64,000 bases of DNA. It comes from Cervus elaphus. Its lineage: Eukaryota; Chordata; Mammalia; Artiodactyla; Cervidae. Below are positions 10,096-22,770 of the stretch, piece after piece; position 1 is the stretch's first letter, and each line of letters opens with the position of its first letter. The stretch lies in contig NC_057827.1 in the NCBI RefSeq assembly GCF_910594005.1, positions 930,001-994,000 of the forward strand, given 5' to 3'. The position numbers were made by a program, and so were the translations under genes. Below the pieces are notes generated by a model. It was not told the origin of the DNA. It ran no database searches and saw only the letters and a program-made list of their open reading frames with translations.

Positions 10096-12422
10096 TGCAA
10101 CACGGAATTGCTCTGTATGCAGTACAGGGGAATCGGGCCTCATCTCGCGGCGAGGGGGAAGTCTCATGGTTTTTCTCGAGTTGCGGCGGGAACCTGGGGT
10201 ATATTCTCGAGTTACGACGGGGATGGCCCTTCCACCCACGTGTTTCTTCAGCGACGTCAGGACTCCTGCCTAGTTGCGAGGGACAACTCTGGATTCTCCT
10301 CGAGGCTTGGCAGGGCAATTGGGACGCCTCTCCAGCTGAGGCGGGAGACCAAGTGTCCCTTTCCAAGTGCCACAAGAATCCTGGGACTCCTATCAAGTTT
10401 CACGAGGAGTCAGGCATCGTCTCCTTTGGAGGCACTGATCTCCGCATACCTCTGGAGTTTTCAAAGGATGTGAGGCCATCGGTCGCGATGAGGTGGGGAA
10501 CTAAGTCTTTCTCTGTGCTTTCCACAGGGGATTCAGACATCCTTTCGTCCTGGGAGATGCAAGACGAGCCTGCATTGAAGTCACTGCAGGGATATCCGGC
10601 CTTATTTCGAGTCAGGGCATCGCGGTGTCCATTCCACTTGAGGCAGCAAACTCAGGGTCCCTCTCACATACCTAGAGCTGAGAGAAGCCTCCTCTTGAGG
10701 TGCTTGTGGTAAGGTGGTATTCCTCTGGAGACGAATCCAGGGACTAACCTCTCTTTTCGAGTTGATTTTTAGTCGACAGAGTTATTTCGTGTTGCTACAG
10801 TGACCTCAGGATCCCTCTATCCTTGAAACAGTGATCTTGGGGTTTCTCTGGAGTGCCATCAAGGAAATCAAGGCTCCTTTCATGTGTGATGTGCAACACG
10901 GAATTGCTCTGCACGCAGTACAGGGGAATCGGGCCTCATCTCGCGGCGAGGGGGAAGTCTCATGGTTTTTCTCGAGTTGCGGCGGGAACCTGGGGTATAT
11001 TCTCGAGTTACGACGGGGATGGCCCTTCCACCCACGTGTTTGTTCAGCCACGTCAGGACTCCTGCCTAGTTGCGAGACACAACTCGGGATTCTCCTCGAG
11101 GCTTGGCAGGGCAATTGGAACGCCTCTCCAGCTGAGGCGGGAGACCAAGGGTCCCTTTCCACGTGCCACAAGAATCCTGGGACTCCTATCAAGTTTCACG
11201 AGGAGTCAGGAATCGTCTCCTTTGGAGGCACTGATCTCCGCGTACCTCTGGAGTTTTCAAAGGATGTGAGGCCTCCGGTCGCGATGAGGTGGGGAACTAG
11301 ATCTTTCTCTGTGGTCTCCACAGGGGATTCAGACATCCTTTCTTCTTGGGAGATGCAAGACGAGCCTGCATTCAAGTCACTGCAGGGATATCCATCCTTA
11401 TTTCGAGTCAGGGCATTGCGGTGTCCATTCCACTTGAGGCCGCAAACTCAGGAACCCTCTCACATACCTAGAGCTGAGAGAAGCCTCCTCTTGAGGTGCT
11501 TGTGGTAAGGTGGTATTCCTCAGGAGTCGAAGCCAGGGACTAACCTCTCATTTCGTGTTGATTCTTGGTCCACGGAGCTCTTTCCTGTAGATACAGTGAC
11601 CTCAGGATCCCTCTAGCCTTGAAACAGTGTTCTTGGGGTTTCTCTGGAGTGCCATCAAGGAAATCAAGGCTCCTTTCATGTGTGATGTGCAACACGGAAT
11701 TGCTCTGCACGCAGTGCAGGGGAATCGGGCCTCATCTCGCGGCGAGGGGGAAGTCTCATGGTTTTTCTCGAGTTGCGGCAGGAACCTAGGGTATATTCTC
11801 GAGTTACGACGGGGATGGCCCTTCCACACACGTGTGTGTTCAGCGACGTCAGGACTATTGCCTAGTTGCTAGGGACAACTCGGGATTCTCCTCGAGGCTT
11901 TGCAGGGCAATTGGGACGCCTCTCCAGCTGAGACGGGAGACCAAGGGTCCCTTTCCACGTGCCACAGCAATCCTGGGTCTCCTATCAAGTTTCACGAGGA
12001 GTCAGGCATCGTCTCCTTTGGAGGCACTGATCTCCGCATACCTCTGGAGTTTTCAAAGTATTTGAGGCCTCCTGTCGCGATGAGGTGGGGAACTAGGTCT
12101 TTCTCTGTGGTCTCCACAGGGGATTCAGACACCCTTTCGTCTTGGGAGATGCAAGACGAGCCTGCATTCCAGTCACTGCAGGGATATCCGGCCTTATTTC
12201 GAGTCAGGGCATCGCGGTGTCCATTCCACTTGAGGCCGCAAACTCAGGGTCCCTCTCACATACCTAGAGCTGAGAGAAGCCTCCTCTTGAGGTGCTTGTG
12301 GTAAGGTGGTATTCCTCAGGAGTCGAAGCCAGGGACTAACCTCTCATCTCGTGTTGATTCTTGGTCCACGGAGCTCTTTCGTGTTGCTACAGTGACCTCA
12401 GGATCCCTCTAGCCTTGAAACA

Positions 12423-13218
12423 GTGTTCTTGGGGTTTCTCTGGAGTGCCGTGAAGGAAATCAAGGCTCCTTTCATGTGTGATGTGCAACACGGAATTGCT
12501 CTGCACGCAGTGCAGGGGAATCGGGCCTCATCTCGCGGTGAGGGGGAAGTCTCATGGTTTTTCTCGAGTTGCGGCGGGAACCTGGGGTATATTCTCGAGT
12601 TAGGACGGGGATGGCCCTTCCACCCACGTGTGTGTTCAGCCATGTCAGGACTCCTGCCTAGTTGCGAGGGACAACTCGGGATTCTCCTCGAGGCTTGGCA
12701 GGGCAATTGGGACGCCTCTCCAGCTGAGACGGGAGACCAAGGGTCCCTTTCCACGTGCCACAGGAATCCTGGGTCTCCTATCAAGTTTCACGAGGAGTCA
12801 GGCATCGTCTCCTTTGGAGACACTGATCTCCGCATACCTCTGGAGTTCTCAAAGGATTTGAGGCCTCCTGTCGCGATGAGGTTGGGAACTAGGTCTTTCT
12901 CTGTGGTCTCCACAGGGGATTCAGACACCGTTTCGTCTTGTGAGATGCAAGACGAGCCTGCATTCCAGTCACTGCAGGGATAGCCGGCCTTATTTCGAGT
13001 CAGGGCATCGCGGTGTCCATTCCACTTGAGGCCGCAAACTCAGGGTCCCTCTCACATACCTAGAGCTGAGAGAAGCCTCCTCTTGTGGTGCTTGTGGTAA
13101 GGTGGTATTCCTCAGGAGTCGAAGCCAGGGACTAACCTCTCATCTCGAGTTGATTTTTGGTCCACGGAGCTCTTTCGTGTTGCTACAGTGACCTCAGGAT
13201 CCCTCTAGCCTTGAAACA
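12423..13218 (+). repeat. Hybrid satellite unit F/H
   Basis: Up to about 12895 this unit matches the F unit at 4452 (GTTAGGACGGG, GAGGTTGGGAAC). From about 12926 it matches the H unit at 6044 (GACACCGTTTCGTCTTGTGAG, then TTGTGGTGCTTG near 13086). The switch lies within roughly 30 bp of shared sequence. The same hybrid is found at 17199 and 26750, so it arose once and was then copied. Confidence 0.85.
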
Positions 13219-16200
13219 GTGTTCTTGGGGTTTCTCTGGAGTGCCATCAAGGAAATCAAGGCTCCTTTCATGTGTGATGTGCAAGACGGAATTGCTCTGC
13301 ACGCAGTACAGGGGAATCGGGCCTCATCTCGCGGAGAGGGGGAAGTCTCATGGTTTTTCTCGAGTTGCGGCGGGAACCTGGTGTATATTCTCGAGTTCCG
13401 ACGGGGATGGCCCTTCCACACACGTGTGTGTTCAGCCATGTCAGGACTCCTGCCTAGTTGCGAGGGACAACTCGGGATTCTCCTCGAGGCTTTGCAGGGC
13501 AATTGGGACGCCTCTCCAGCTGAGACGGGAGACCAAGGGTCCCTTTCCACGTGCCACAGGAATCCTGGGTCTCCTATCAAGTTTCACGAGGAGTCAGGCA
13601 TCGTCTCCTTTGGAGGCACTGATCTCCGCGTACCTCTGGAGTTTTCAAAGGATGTGAGGCCTCCGGTCGCGATGAGGTGGGGAACTAGGTCTTTCTCTGT
13701 GGTCTCCACAGGGGATTCAGACATCCTTTCTTCTTGGGAGATGCAAGACGAGCCTGCATTCAAGTCCCTGCAGGGATATCTGGCCTTATTTCGAGTCAGG
13801 GCATCGCGGTGTCCATTCCACTTGAGGCCACAAACTCAGGATCCCTCTCACATACCTAGAGCTGAGAGAAGCCTCCTCTTGAGGTGCTTGTGGTAAGGTG
13901 GTATTCCTCAGGAGTCGAAGCCAGGGACTAACCTCTCATCTCGTGTTGATTCTTGGTCCACGGAGCTCTTTCCTGTTGCTACAGTGACCTCAGAATCCCT
14001 CTAGCCTTGAAACAGTGTTCTTGGGGTTTCTCTGGAGTGCCGTGAAGGAAATCAAGGCTCCTTTCATGTGTGATGTGCAACACGGAATTGCTCTGCACGC
14101 AGTGCAGGGGAATCGGACCTCATCTCGCGGCGAGGGGGAAGTCTCATGGTTTTTCTCGAGTTGCGGCGGGAACCTGGGGTATATTCTCGAGTTACAACGG
14201 GGATGGCCCTTCCACCCACGTGTGTGTTCAGCCATGTCAGGACTCCTGCCTAGTTGCGAGGGACAACTCGGGATTCTCCTCGAGGCTTTGCAGAGCAATT
14301 GGGACGCCTCTCCAGCTGAGACGGGAGACCAAGGGTCCCTTTCCACGTGCCACAGGAATCCTGGGTCTCCTATCAAGTTTCACGAGGAGTCAGGCATCGT
14401 CTCCTTTGGAGACACTGATCTCCGCATACCTCGGGAGTTTTCAAAGGATTTGAGGCCTCCTGTCGCGATGAGGTGGGGAACTAGGTCTTTCTCTGTGGTC
14501 TCCACAGGGGATTCCGACACCCTTTTGTCTTGGGAGATGCAAGACGATCCTGCATTCAAGTCACTGCAGGGATATCCGGCCTTATTTCGAGTCAGGACAT
14601 CGCGATGTCCATTCCACTTGAGGCCGCAAACTCAGTGTCCCTCTCACATACCTAGAGCTGAGAGAAGCCTCCTCTTGATGTGCTTGTGGTAAGGTGGTAT
14701 TCCTCTGGAGTCGAAGCCAGGGACTAACCTCACATCTCGAGTTGATTTTTGGTCCACGGAGCTCTTTCGTGTTGCTACAGTGACCTCAGGATCCCTCTAG
14801 CCTTGAAACAGTGTTCTTGGGGTTTCTCTGGAGTGCCATCAAGGAAATCAAGTCTCCTTTCATGTGTGATGTGCAACACGGAATTGCTCTGTATGCAGTG
14901 CAGGGGAATCGGGCCTCATCTCGCGGCGAGGGGGAAGTCTCATGGTTTTTCTCGAGTTGCGGCGGGAACCTGGGGTATATTCTCGAGTTACGACGGGGAT
15001 GGCCCTTCCACCCACGTGTTTCTTCAGCGACGTCAGGACTCCTGCCTAGTTGCGAGGGACAACTCTGGATTCTCCTCGAGGCTTGGCAGGGCAATTGGGA
15101 CGCCTCTCCAGCTGAGGCGGGAGACCAAGTGTCCCTTTCCAAGTGCCACAAGAATCCTGGGACTCCTATCAAGTTTCACGAGGAGTCAGGCATCGTCTCC
15201 TTTGGAGGCACTGATCTCCGCATACCTCTGGAGTTTTCAAAGGATGTGAGGCCATCGGTCGCGATGAGGTGGGGAACTAAGTCTTTCTCTGTGCTTTCCA
15301 CAGGGGATTCAGACATCCTTTCGTCCTGGGAGATGCAAGACGAGCCTGCATTGAAGTCACTGCAGGGATATCCGGCCTTATTTCGAGTCAGGGCATCGCG
15401 GTGTCCATTCCACTTGAGGCCGCAAACTCAGGGTCCCTCTCACATACCTAGAGCTGAGAGAAGCCTCCTCTTGAGGTGCTTGTGGTAAGGTGGTATTCCT
15501 CTGGAGACGAATCCAGGGACTAACCTCTCTTTTCGAGTTGATTTTTAGTCCACAGAGTTATTTCGTGTTGCTACAGTGACCTCAGGATCCCTCTATCCAT
15601 GAAACAGTGATCTTGGGGTTTCTCTGGAGTGCCATCACGGAAATCAAGGCTCCTTTCATGTGTGATGTGCAACACGGAATTGCTCTGCACGCAGTACAGG
15701 GGAATCGGGCCTCATCTCGCGGCGAGGGGGAAGTCTCATGGTTTTTCTCGAGTTGCGGCGGGAACCTGGGGTATATTCTCGAGTTACGACGGGGATGGCC
15801 CTTCCACCCACGTGTTTGTTCAGCCACGTCAGGACTCCTGCCTAGTTGCGAGACACAACTCGGGATTCTCCTCGAGGCTTGGCAGGGCAATTGGAACGCC
15901 TCTCCAGCTGAGGCGGGAGACCAAGGGTCCCTTTCCACGTGCCACAAGAATCCTGGGACTCCTATCAAGTTTCACGAGGAGTCAGGAATCGTCTCCTTTG
16001 GAGGCACTGATCTCCGCGTACCTCTGGAGTTTTCAAAGGATGTGAGGCCTCCGGTCGCGATGAGGTGGGGAACTAGATCTTTCTCTGTGGTCTCCACAGG
16101 GGATTCAGACATCCTTTCTTCTTGGGAGATGCAAGACGAGCCTGCATTCAAGTCACTGCAGGGATATCCATCCTTATTTCGAGTCAGGGCATTGCGGTGT

Positions 16201-17994
16201 CCATTCCACTTGAGGCCGCAAACTCAGGAACCCTCTCACATACCTAGAGCTGAGAGAAGCCTCCTCTTGAGGTGCTTGTGGTAAGGTGGTATTCCTCAGG
16301 AGTCGAAGCCAGGGACTAACCTCTCATTTCGTGTTGATTCTTGGTCCACGGAGCTCTTTCCTGTAGCTACAGTGACCTCAGGATCCCTCTAGCCTTGAAA
16401 CAGTGTTCTTGGGGTTTCTCTGGAGTGCCATCAAGGAAATCAAGGCTCCTTTCATGTGTGATGTGCAACACGGAATTGCTCTGCACGCAGTGCAGGGGAA
16501 TCGGGCCTCATCTCGCGGCGAGGGGGAAGTCTCATGGTTTTTCTCGAGTTGCGGCAGGAACCTAGGGTATATTCTCGAGTTACGACGGGGATGGCCCTTC
16601 CACACACGTGTGTGTTCAGCGACGTCAGGACTATTGCCTAGTTGCTAGGGACAACTCGGGATTCTCCTCGAGGCTTTGCAGGGCAATTGGGACGCCTCTC
16701 CAGCTGAGACGGGAGACCAAGGGTCCCTTTCCACGTGCCACAGCAATCCTGGGTATCCTATCAAGTTTCACGAGGAGTCAGGCATCGTCTCCTTTGGAGG
16801 CACTGATCTCCGCATACCTCTGGAGTTTTCAAAGTATTTGAGGCCTCCTGTCGCGATGAGGTGGGGAACTAGGTCTTTCTCTGTGGTCTCCACAGGGGAT
16901 TCAGACACCCTTTCGTCTTGGGAGATGCAAGACGAGCCTGCATTCCAGTCACTGCAGGGATATCCGGCCTTATTTCGAGTCAGGGCATCGCGGTGTCCAT
17001 TCCACTTGAGGCCGCAAACTCAGGATCCCTCTCACATACCTAGAGCTGAGAGAAGCCTTCTCTTGAGGTGCTTGTGGTAAGGTGGTATTCCTCAGGAGTC
17101 GAAGCCAGGGACTAACCTCTCATCTCGTGTTTATTCTTGGTCCACGGAGCTCTTTCGTGTTGCTACAGTGACCTCAGGATCCCTCTAGCCTTGAAACAGT
17201 GTTCTTGGGGTTTCTCTGGAGTGCCGTGAAGGAAATCAAGGCTCCTTTCATGTGTGATGTGCAACACGGAATTGCTCTGCACGCAGTGCAGGGGAATCGG
17301 GCCTCATCTCGCGGTGAGGGGGAAGTCTCATGGTTTTTCTCGAGTTGCGGCGGGAACCTGGGGTATATTCTCGAGTTAGGACGGGGATGGCCCTTCCACC
17401 CACGTGTGTGTTCAGCCATGTCAGGACTCCTGCCTAGTTGCGAGGGACAACTCGGGATTCTCCTCGAGGCTTGGCAGGGCAATTGGGACGCCTCTCCAGC
17501 TGAGACGGGAGACCAAGGGTCCCTTTCCACGTGCCACAGGAATCCTGGGTCTCCTATCAAGTTTCACGAGGAGTCAGGCATCGTCTCCTTTGGAGACACT
17601 GATCTCCGCATACCTCTGGAGTTCTCAAAGGATTTGAGGCCTCCTGTCGCGATGAGGTTGGGAACTAGGTCTTTCTCTGTGGTCTCCACAGGGGATTCAG
17701 ACACCGTTTCGTCTTGTGAGATGCAAGACGAGCCTGCATTCCAGTCACTGCAGGGATATCCGGCCTTATTTCGAGTCAGGGCATCGCGGTGTCCATTCCA
17801 CTTGAGGCCGCAAACTCAGGGTCCCTCTCACATACCTAGAGCTGAGAGAAGCCTCCTCTTGTGGTGCTTGTGGTAAGGTGGTATTCCTCAGGAGTCGAAG
17901 CCAGGGACTAACCTCTCATCTCGAGTTGATTTTTGGTCCACGGAGCTCTTTCGTGTTGCTACAGTGACCTCAGGATCCCTCTAGCCTTGAAACA
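13219..17994 (+). repeat. Six-unit repeat (I/A-B-C-D-E-F/H)
   Basis: Units start at 13219, 14015, 14811, 15607, 16403 and 17199. The first is a hybrid: its front is variant I (GAGTTCCGACGG, CTGGTGTATATT) and its back is variant A (CAAGTCCCTGCAGG near 13764). The others repeat B, C, D, E and F/H of the preceding block. The repeat therefore pairs about 8.8-13.6 kb with about 13.6-18.4 kb, at an offset of 4776 bp on the right and 4787 bp left of the C unit. The 11-bp difference is the insertion present in C at 10024 and absent from C at 14811. The B unit here differs from the one at 9228 at several sites, whereas 9228 and 1257 look the same. Confidence 0.83.
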
Positions 17995-20900
17995 GTGTTC
18001 TTGGGGTTTCTCTGGAGTGCCATCAAGGAAATCAAGGCTCCTTTCATGTGTGATGTGCAAGACGGAATTGCTCTGCACGCAGTACAGGGGAATCGGGCCT
18101 CATCTCGCGGAGAGGGGGAAGTCTCATGGTTTTTCTCGAGTTGCGGCGGGAACCTGGTGTATATTCTCGAGTTCCGACGGGGATGGCCCTTCCACACACG
18201 TGTGTGTTCAGCCATGTCAGGACTCCTGCCTAGTTGCGAGGGACAACTCGGGATTCTCCTCGAGGCTTTGCAGGGCAATTGGGACGCCTCTCCAGCTGAG
18301 ACGGGAGACCAAGGGTCCCTTTCCACGTGCCACAGGAATCCTGGGTCTCCTATCAAGTTTCACGAGGAGTCAGGCATCGTCTCCTTTGGAGGCACTGATC
18401 TCCGCGTACCTCTGGAGTTTTCAAAGGATGTGAGGCCTCCGGTCGCGATGAGGTGGGGAACTAGGTCTTTCTCTGTGGTCTCCACAGGGGATTCAGACAT
18501 CCTTTCTTCTTGGGAGATGCAAGACGAGCCTGCATTCAAGTCACTGCAGGGATATCCGGCCTTATTTCGAGTCAGGGCATTGCGGTGTCCATTCCACTTG
18601 AGGCCGCAAACTCAGGAACCCTCTCACATACCTAGAGCTGAGAGAAGCCTCCTCTTGAGGTGCTTGTGGTAAGGTGGTATTCCTCAGGAGTCGAAGTCAG
18701 GGACTAACCTCTCATCTCGTGTTGATTCTTGGTCCACGGAGCTCTTTCGTGTTGCTACAGTGACCTCAGGATCCCTCTAGCCTTGAAACAGTGTTCTTGG
18801 GGTTTCTCTGGAGTGCCATCAAGGAAATCAAGGCTCCTTTCATGTGTGATGTGCAACACGGAATTGCTCTGCACGCAGTGCAGGGGAATCGGGCCTCATC
18901 TCGCGGCGAGGGGGAAGTCTCATGGTTTTTCTCGAGTTGCGGCAGGAACCTGGGGTATATTCTCGAGTTACGACGGGGATGGCCCTTCCACACACGTGTG
19001 TGTTCAGCGACGTCAGGACTATTGCCTAGTTGCTAGGGACAACTCGGGATTCTCCTCGAGGCTTTGCAGGGCAATTGGGACGCCTCTCCAGCTGAGACGG
19101 GAGACCAAGGGTCCCTTTCCACGTGCCACAGGAATCCTGGGACTCCTATCAAGTTTCACGAGGAGTCAGGCATCGTCTCCTTTGGAGGCACTGATCTCCG
19201 CGTACCTCTGGAGTTTTCAAAGGATGTGAGGCCTCCGGTCGCGATGAGGTGGGGAACTAGGTGTTTCTCTGTGGTCTCCACAGCGGATTCAGACATCCTT
19301 TCTTCTTGGGAGATGCAAGACGAGCCTACATTCAAGTCACTGCAGGGATATCCTTCCTTATTTCGAGTCAGGGCATCGCGGTGTCCATTCCACTTGAGGC
19401 CGCAAACTCAGGGTCCCTCTCACATACCTAGAGCTGAGAGAAGCCTCCTCTTGACGTGCTTGTGGTAAGGTGGTATTCCTCTGGAGTCGAAGCCAGGGAC
19501 TAACCTCTCATCTCGAGTTGATTTTTGGCCCACAGAGTTCTTTCGTGTTGCTACAGTGACCTCAGGTTCCCTCTAGCCTTGAAACAGTGTTCTTGGGGTT
19601 TCTCTGGAGTGCCATGAAGGAAATCAAGGCTCCTTTCATGTGTGATGTGCAAGACGGAATTGCTCTGCACGCAGTGCAGGGGAATCGGGCCTCATCTCGC
19701 GGCGAGGGGGAAGTCTCATGGTTTTTCTCGAGTTGCGGCGGGAACCTGGGGTATATTCTCGAGTTACGACGGGGATGGCCCTTCCACCCACGTGTGTGTT
19801 CAGCCACGTCAGGACTCTTGCCTAGTTGCGAGACACAATTCGGGATTCTCCTCGAGGCTTGGCAGGGCAATTGGGACGCCTCTCCAGCTGAGGCGGGAGT
19901 CCAAGGGTCCCTTTCCAAGTGCCACAGGAATCCTGGGACTCCTATCAAGTTTCACGAGGAGTCAGGCATCGTCTCCTTTGGAGGCACTGATCTCCGCGTA
20001 CCTCTGGAGTTTTCAAAGGATGTGAGGCTATCGGTCGCGATGAGGTGGGGAACTAAGTCTTTCTCTGTGCTTTCCACAGGGGATTCAGACATCCTTTCGT
20101 CCTGGGAGATGCAAGACGAGCCTGCATTGAAGTCACTGCAGGGATATCCGGCCTTATTTTGAGTCAGGGCATCGCGGTGTCCATTCCACTTGAGGCCGCA
20201 AACTCAGGGTCCCTCTCACATACCTAGAGCTGAGAGAAGCCTCCTCTTGAGGTGCTTGTGGTAAGGTGGTATTCCTCTGGAGACGAATCCAGGGACTAAC
20301 CTCTCTTTTCGAGTTGATTTTTGGTCCACAGAGTTCTTTCGTGTTGCTACAGTGACCTCAGGATCCCTCTAGCCTTGAAACAGTGTTCTTGGGGTTTCTC
20401 TGGAGTGCCATGAAGGAAATCAAGGCTCCTTTCATGTGTGATGTGCAAGACGGAATTGCTCTGCACGCAGTACAGGGGAATCGGGCCTCATCTCGCGGAG
20501 AGGGGGAAGTCTCATGGTTTTTCTCGAGTTGCGACGGGAACCTGGGGTATATTCTCGAGTTCCGACGGGGATGGCCCTTCCACACACGTGTGTGTTCAGC
20601 CATGTCAGGACTCCTGCCTAGTTGCGAGGGACAACTCGGGATTCTCCTCGAGGCTTTGCAGGGCAATTGGGACGCCTCTCCAGCTGAGGCAGGAGACCAA
20701 GGGTCCCTTTCCACGTGCCACAGGAATCCTGGGACTCCTATCAAGTTTCACGAGGAGTCAGGCATCGTCTCCTTTGGAGGCACTGATCTCCGCGTACCTC
20801 TGGAGTTTTCAAAGGATGTGAGGCCTCCGGTCGCGATGAGGTGGGGAACTAGGTCTTTCTCTGTGGTCTCCACAGGGGAATCAGACATCCTTTCATCTCG

Positions 20901-22770
20901 GGAGATGCAAGACGAGCCTGCATTCAAGTCCCTGCAGGGATATCCAGCCTTATTTCGCGTCAGGGCATCGCGGTGTCCATTCCACTTGAGGCCGCAAATT
21001 CAGGGTCCCTCTCACATACCTAGACCTGAGAGAAGCCTCCTCTTGAGGTGCTTGTGGTAAGGTGGTATTCCTCTGGAGTTGAAGCCAGGGACTAACCTCT
21101 CATCTCGAGTTGATTTTTGGCCCACGGAGCTCTTTCGTGTTGCTACAGTGACCTCAGGATCCCTCTAGCCTTGAAACAGTGTTCTTGGGGTTTCTCTGGA
21201 GTGCCATCAAGGAAATCAAGGCTCCTTTCATGTGTGATGTGCAAGACGGAATTGCTCTGCACGCAGTACAGGGGAATCGGGCCTCATCTCGCGGCGAGGG
21301 GGAAGTCTCATGGTTTTTCTCGAGTTGCGGCGGGAACCTGGGGTATATTCTCGAGTTCCGACGGGGATGGCCCTTCCACACACGTGTGTGTTCAGCCATG
21401 TCAGGACTCCTGCCTAGTTGCGAGGGACAACTCGGGATTCTCCTCGAGGCTTGGCAGGGCAATTGGGACGCTTCTCCAGCTGAGGCGGGAGACCAAGGGT
21501 CCCTTTCCACGTGCCACAGGAATCCTGGGACTCCTATCAAGTTTCACGAGCAGTCAGGCATCGTCTCCTTTGGAGGCACTGATCTCCACGTACCTCTGGA
21601 GTTTTCAAAGGATGTGAGGCCTCCGGTCGCCATGATGTGGGGAACTAGGTCTTTCTCTGTGGTCTCCACAGGGGATTCAGACATCCTTTCATCTCGGGAG
21701 ATGCAAGACGAGCCTGCATTCAAGTCACTGCAGGGATATCCAGCCTTATTTCGCGTCAGGGCATCGCGGTGTCCATTCCACTTGAGGCCGCAAACTCAGG
21801 GTCCCTCTCACATACCTAGAGCTGAGAGAAGCCTCCTCTTGAGGTGCTTGTGGTAAGGTGGTATTCCTCTGGAGTTGAAGCCAGGGACTAACCTCTCATC
21901 TCGAGTTGATTTTTGGCCCACGGAGCTCTTTCGTGTTGCTACAGTGACCTCAGGATCCCTCTAGCCTTGAAACAGTGTTCTTGGGGTTTCTCTGGAGTGC
22001 CATGAAGGAAATCAAGGCTCCTTTCATGTGTGATGTGCAAGACGGAATTGCTCTGCACGCAGTGCAGGGGAATCGGGCCTCATCTCGCGGCGAGGGGGAA
22101 GTCTCATGGTTTTTCTCGAGTTGCGGCGGGAACCTGGGGTATATTCTCGAGTTACGACGGGGATGGCACTTCCACCCACGTGTTTGTTCAGCCACGTCAG
22201 GACTCCTGCCTAGTTGCGAGGGACAACTCTGGATTCTCCTCGAGGCTTGGCAGGGCAATTGGGACGCCTCTCCAGCTGAGGCGGGAGACCAAGTGTCCCT
22301 TTCCAAGTGCCACAGGAATCCTGGGACTCCTATCAAGTTTCACGAGGAGTCAGGCATCGTCTCCTTTGGAAGCACTGATCTCCGCGTACCTCTGGAGTTT
22401 TCAAAGGATGTGAGGCTATCGGTCGCGATGAGGTGGGGAACTAAGTCTTTCTCTGTGCTTTCCACAGGGGATTCAGACATCCTTTCGTCCTGGGAGATGC
22501 AAGACGAGCCTGCATTGAAGTCACTGCAGGGATATCCGGCCTTATTTCGAGTCAGGGCATCGCGGTGTCCATTCCACTTGAGGCCGCAAACTCAGGATCC
22601 CTCTCACATACCTAGAGCTGAGAGAAGCCTCCTCTTGAGGTGCTTGTGGTAAGGTGGTATTCCTCTGGAGACGAATCCAGGGACTAACCTCTCTTTTCGA
22701 GTTGATTTTTTGTCCACAGAGTTCTTTCGTGTTGCTACAGTGACCTCAGGATCCCTCTATCCTTGAAACA
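17995..22770 (+). repeat. Mosaic satellite segment, six units
   Basis: Units start at 17995, 18791, 19587, 20383, 21179 and 21975. The first has an I front and a D-like back (GGGCATTGCGG and CAGGAACCC near 18580-18620). The second has the E mark TTGCTAGGG near 19033. The units at 20383 and 21179 are two successive I-type units with GAGTTCCGACGG. Those at 19587 and 21975 resemble G at 5248 in front, and 21975 carries C-type CCAAGTGCC. Order here differs from the ten-unit repeat, so it looks rearranged. The unit at 19587 shares a C-to-T change in TTATTTTGAG (near 20157) with the unit at 37883. Confidence 0.75.

Larger units (their letters stand above)
8432..13218 (+). repeat. Ten-unit repeat, truncated copy 2 (A-B-C-D-E-F/H)
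   Basis: Units at 8432 (A), 9228 (B), 10024 (C, with the same 11-bp net insertion), 10831 (D), 11627 (E) and 12423 follow the order of copy 1. The sixth unit is a hybrid: its front carries the F mark GTTAGGACGGG near 12600, its back the H mark ACCGTTTCG near 12928. G and the rest of F and H are missing, so this copy is two units (1592 bp) shorter over the compared interval. The hybrid also has a private change giving GGGATAGCC near 12980. Seen directly; the recombination history is inferred. Confidence 0.85.
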
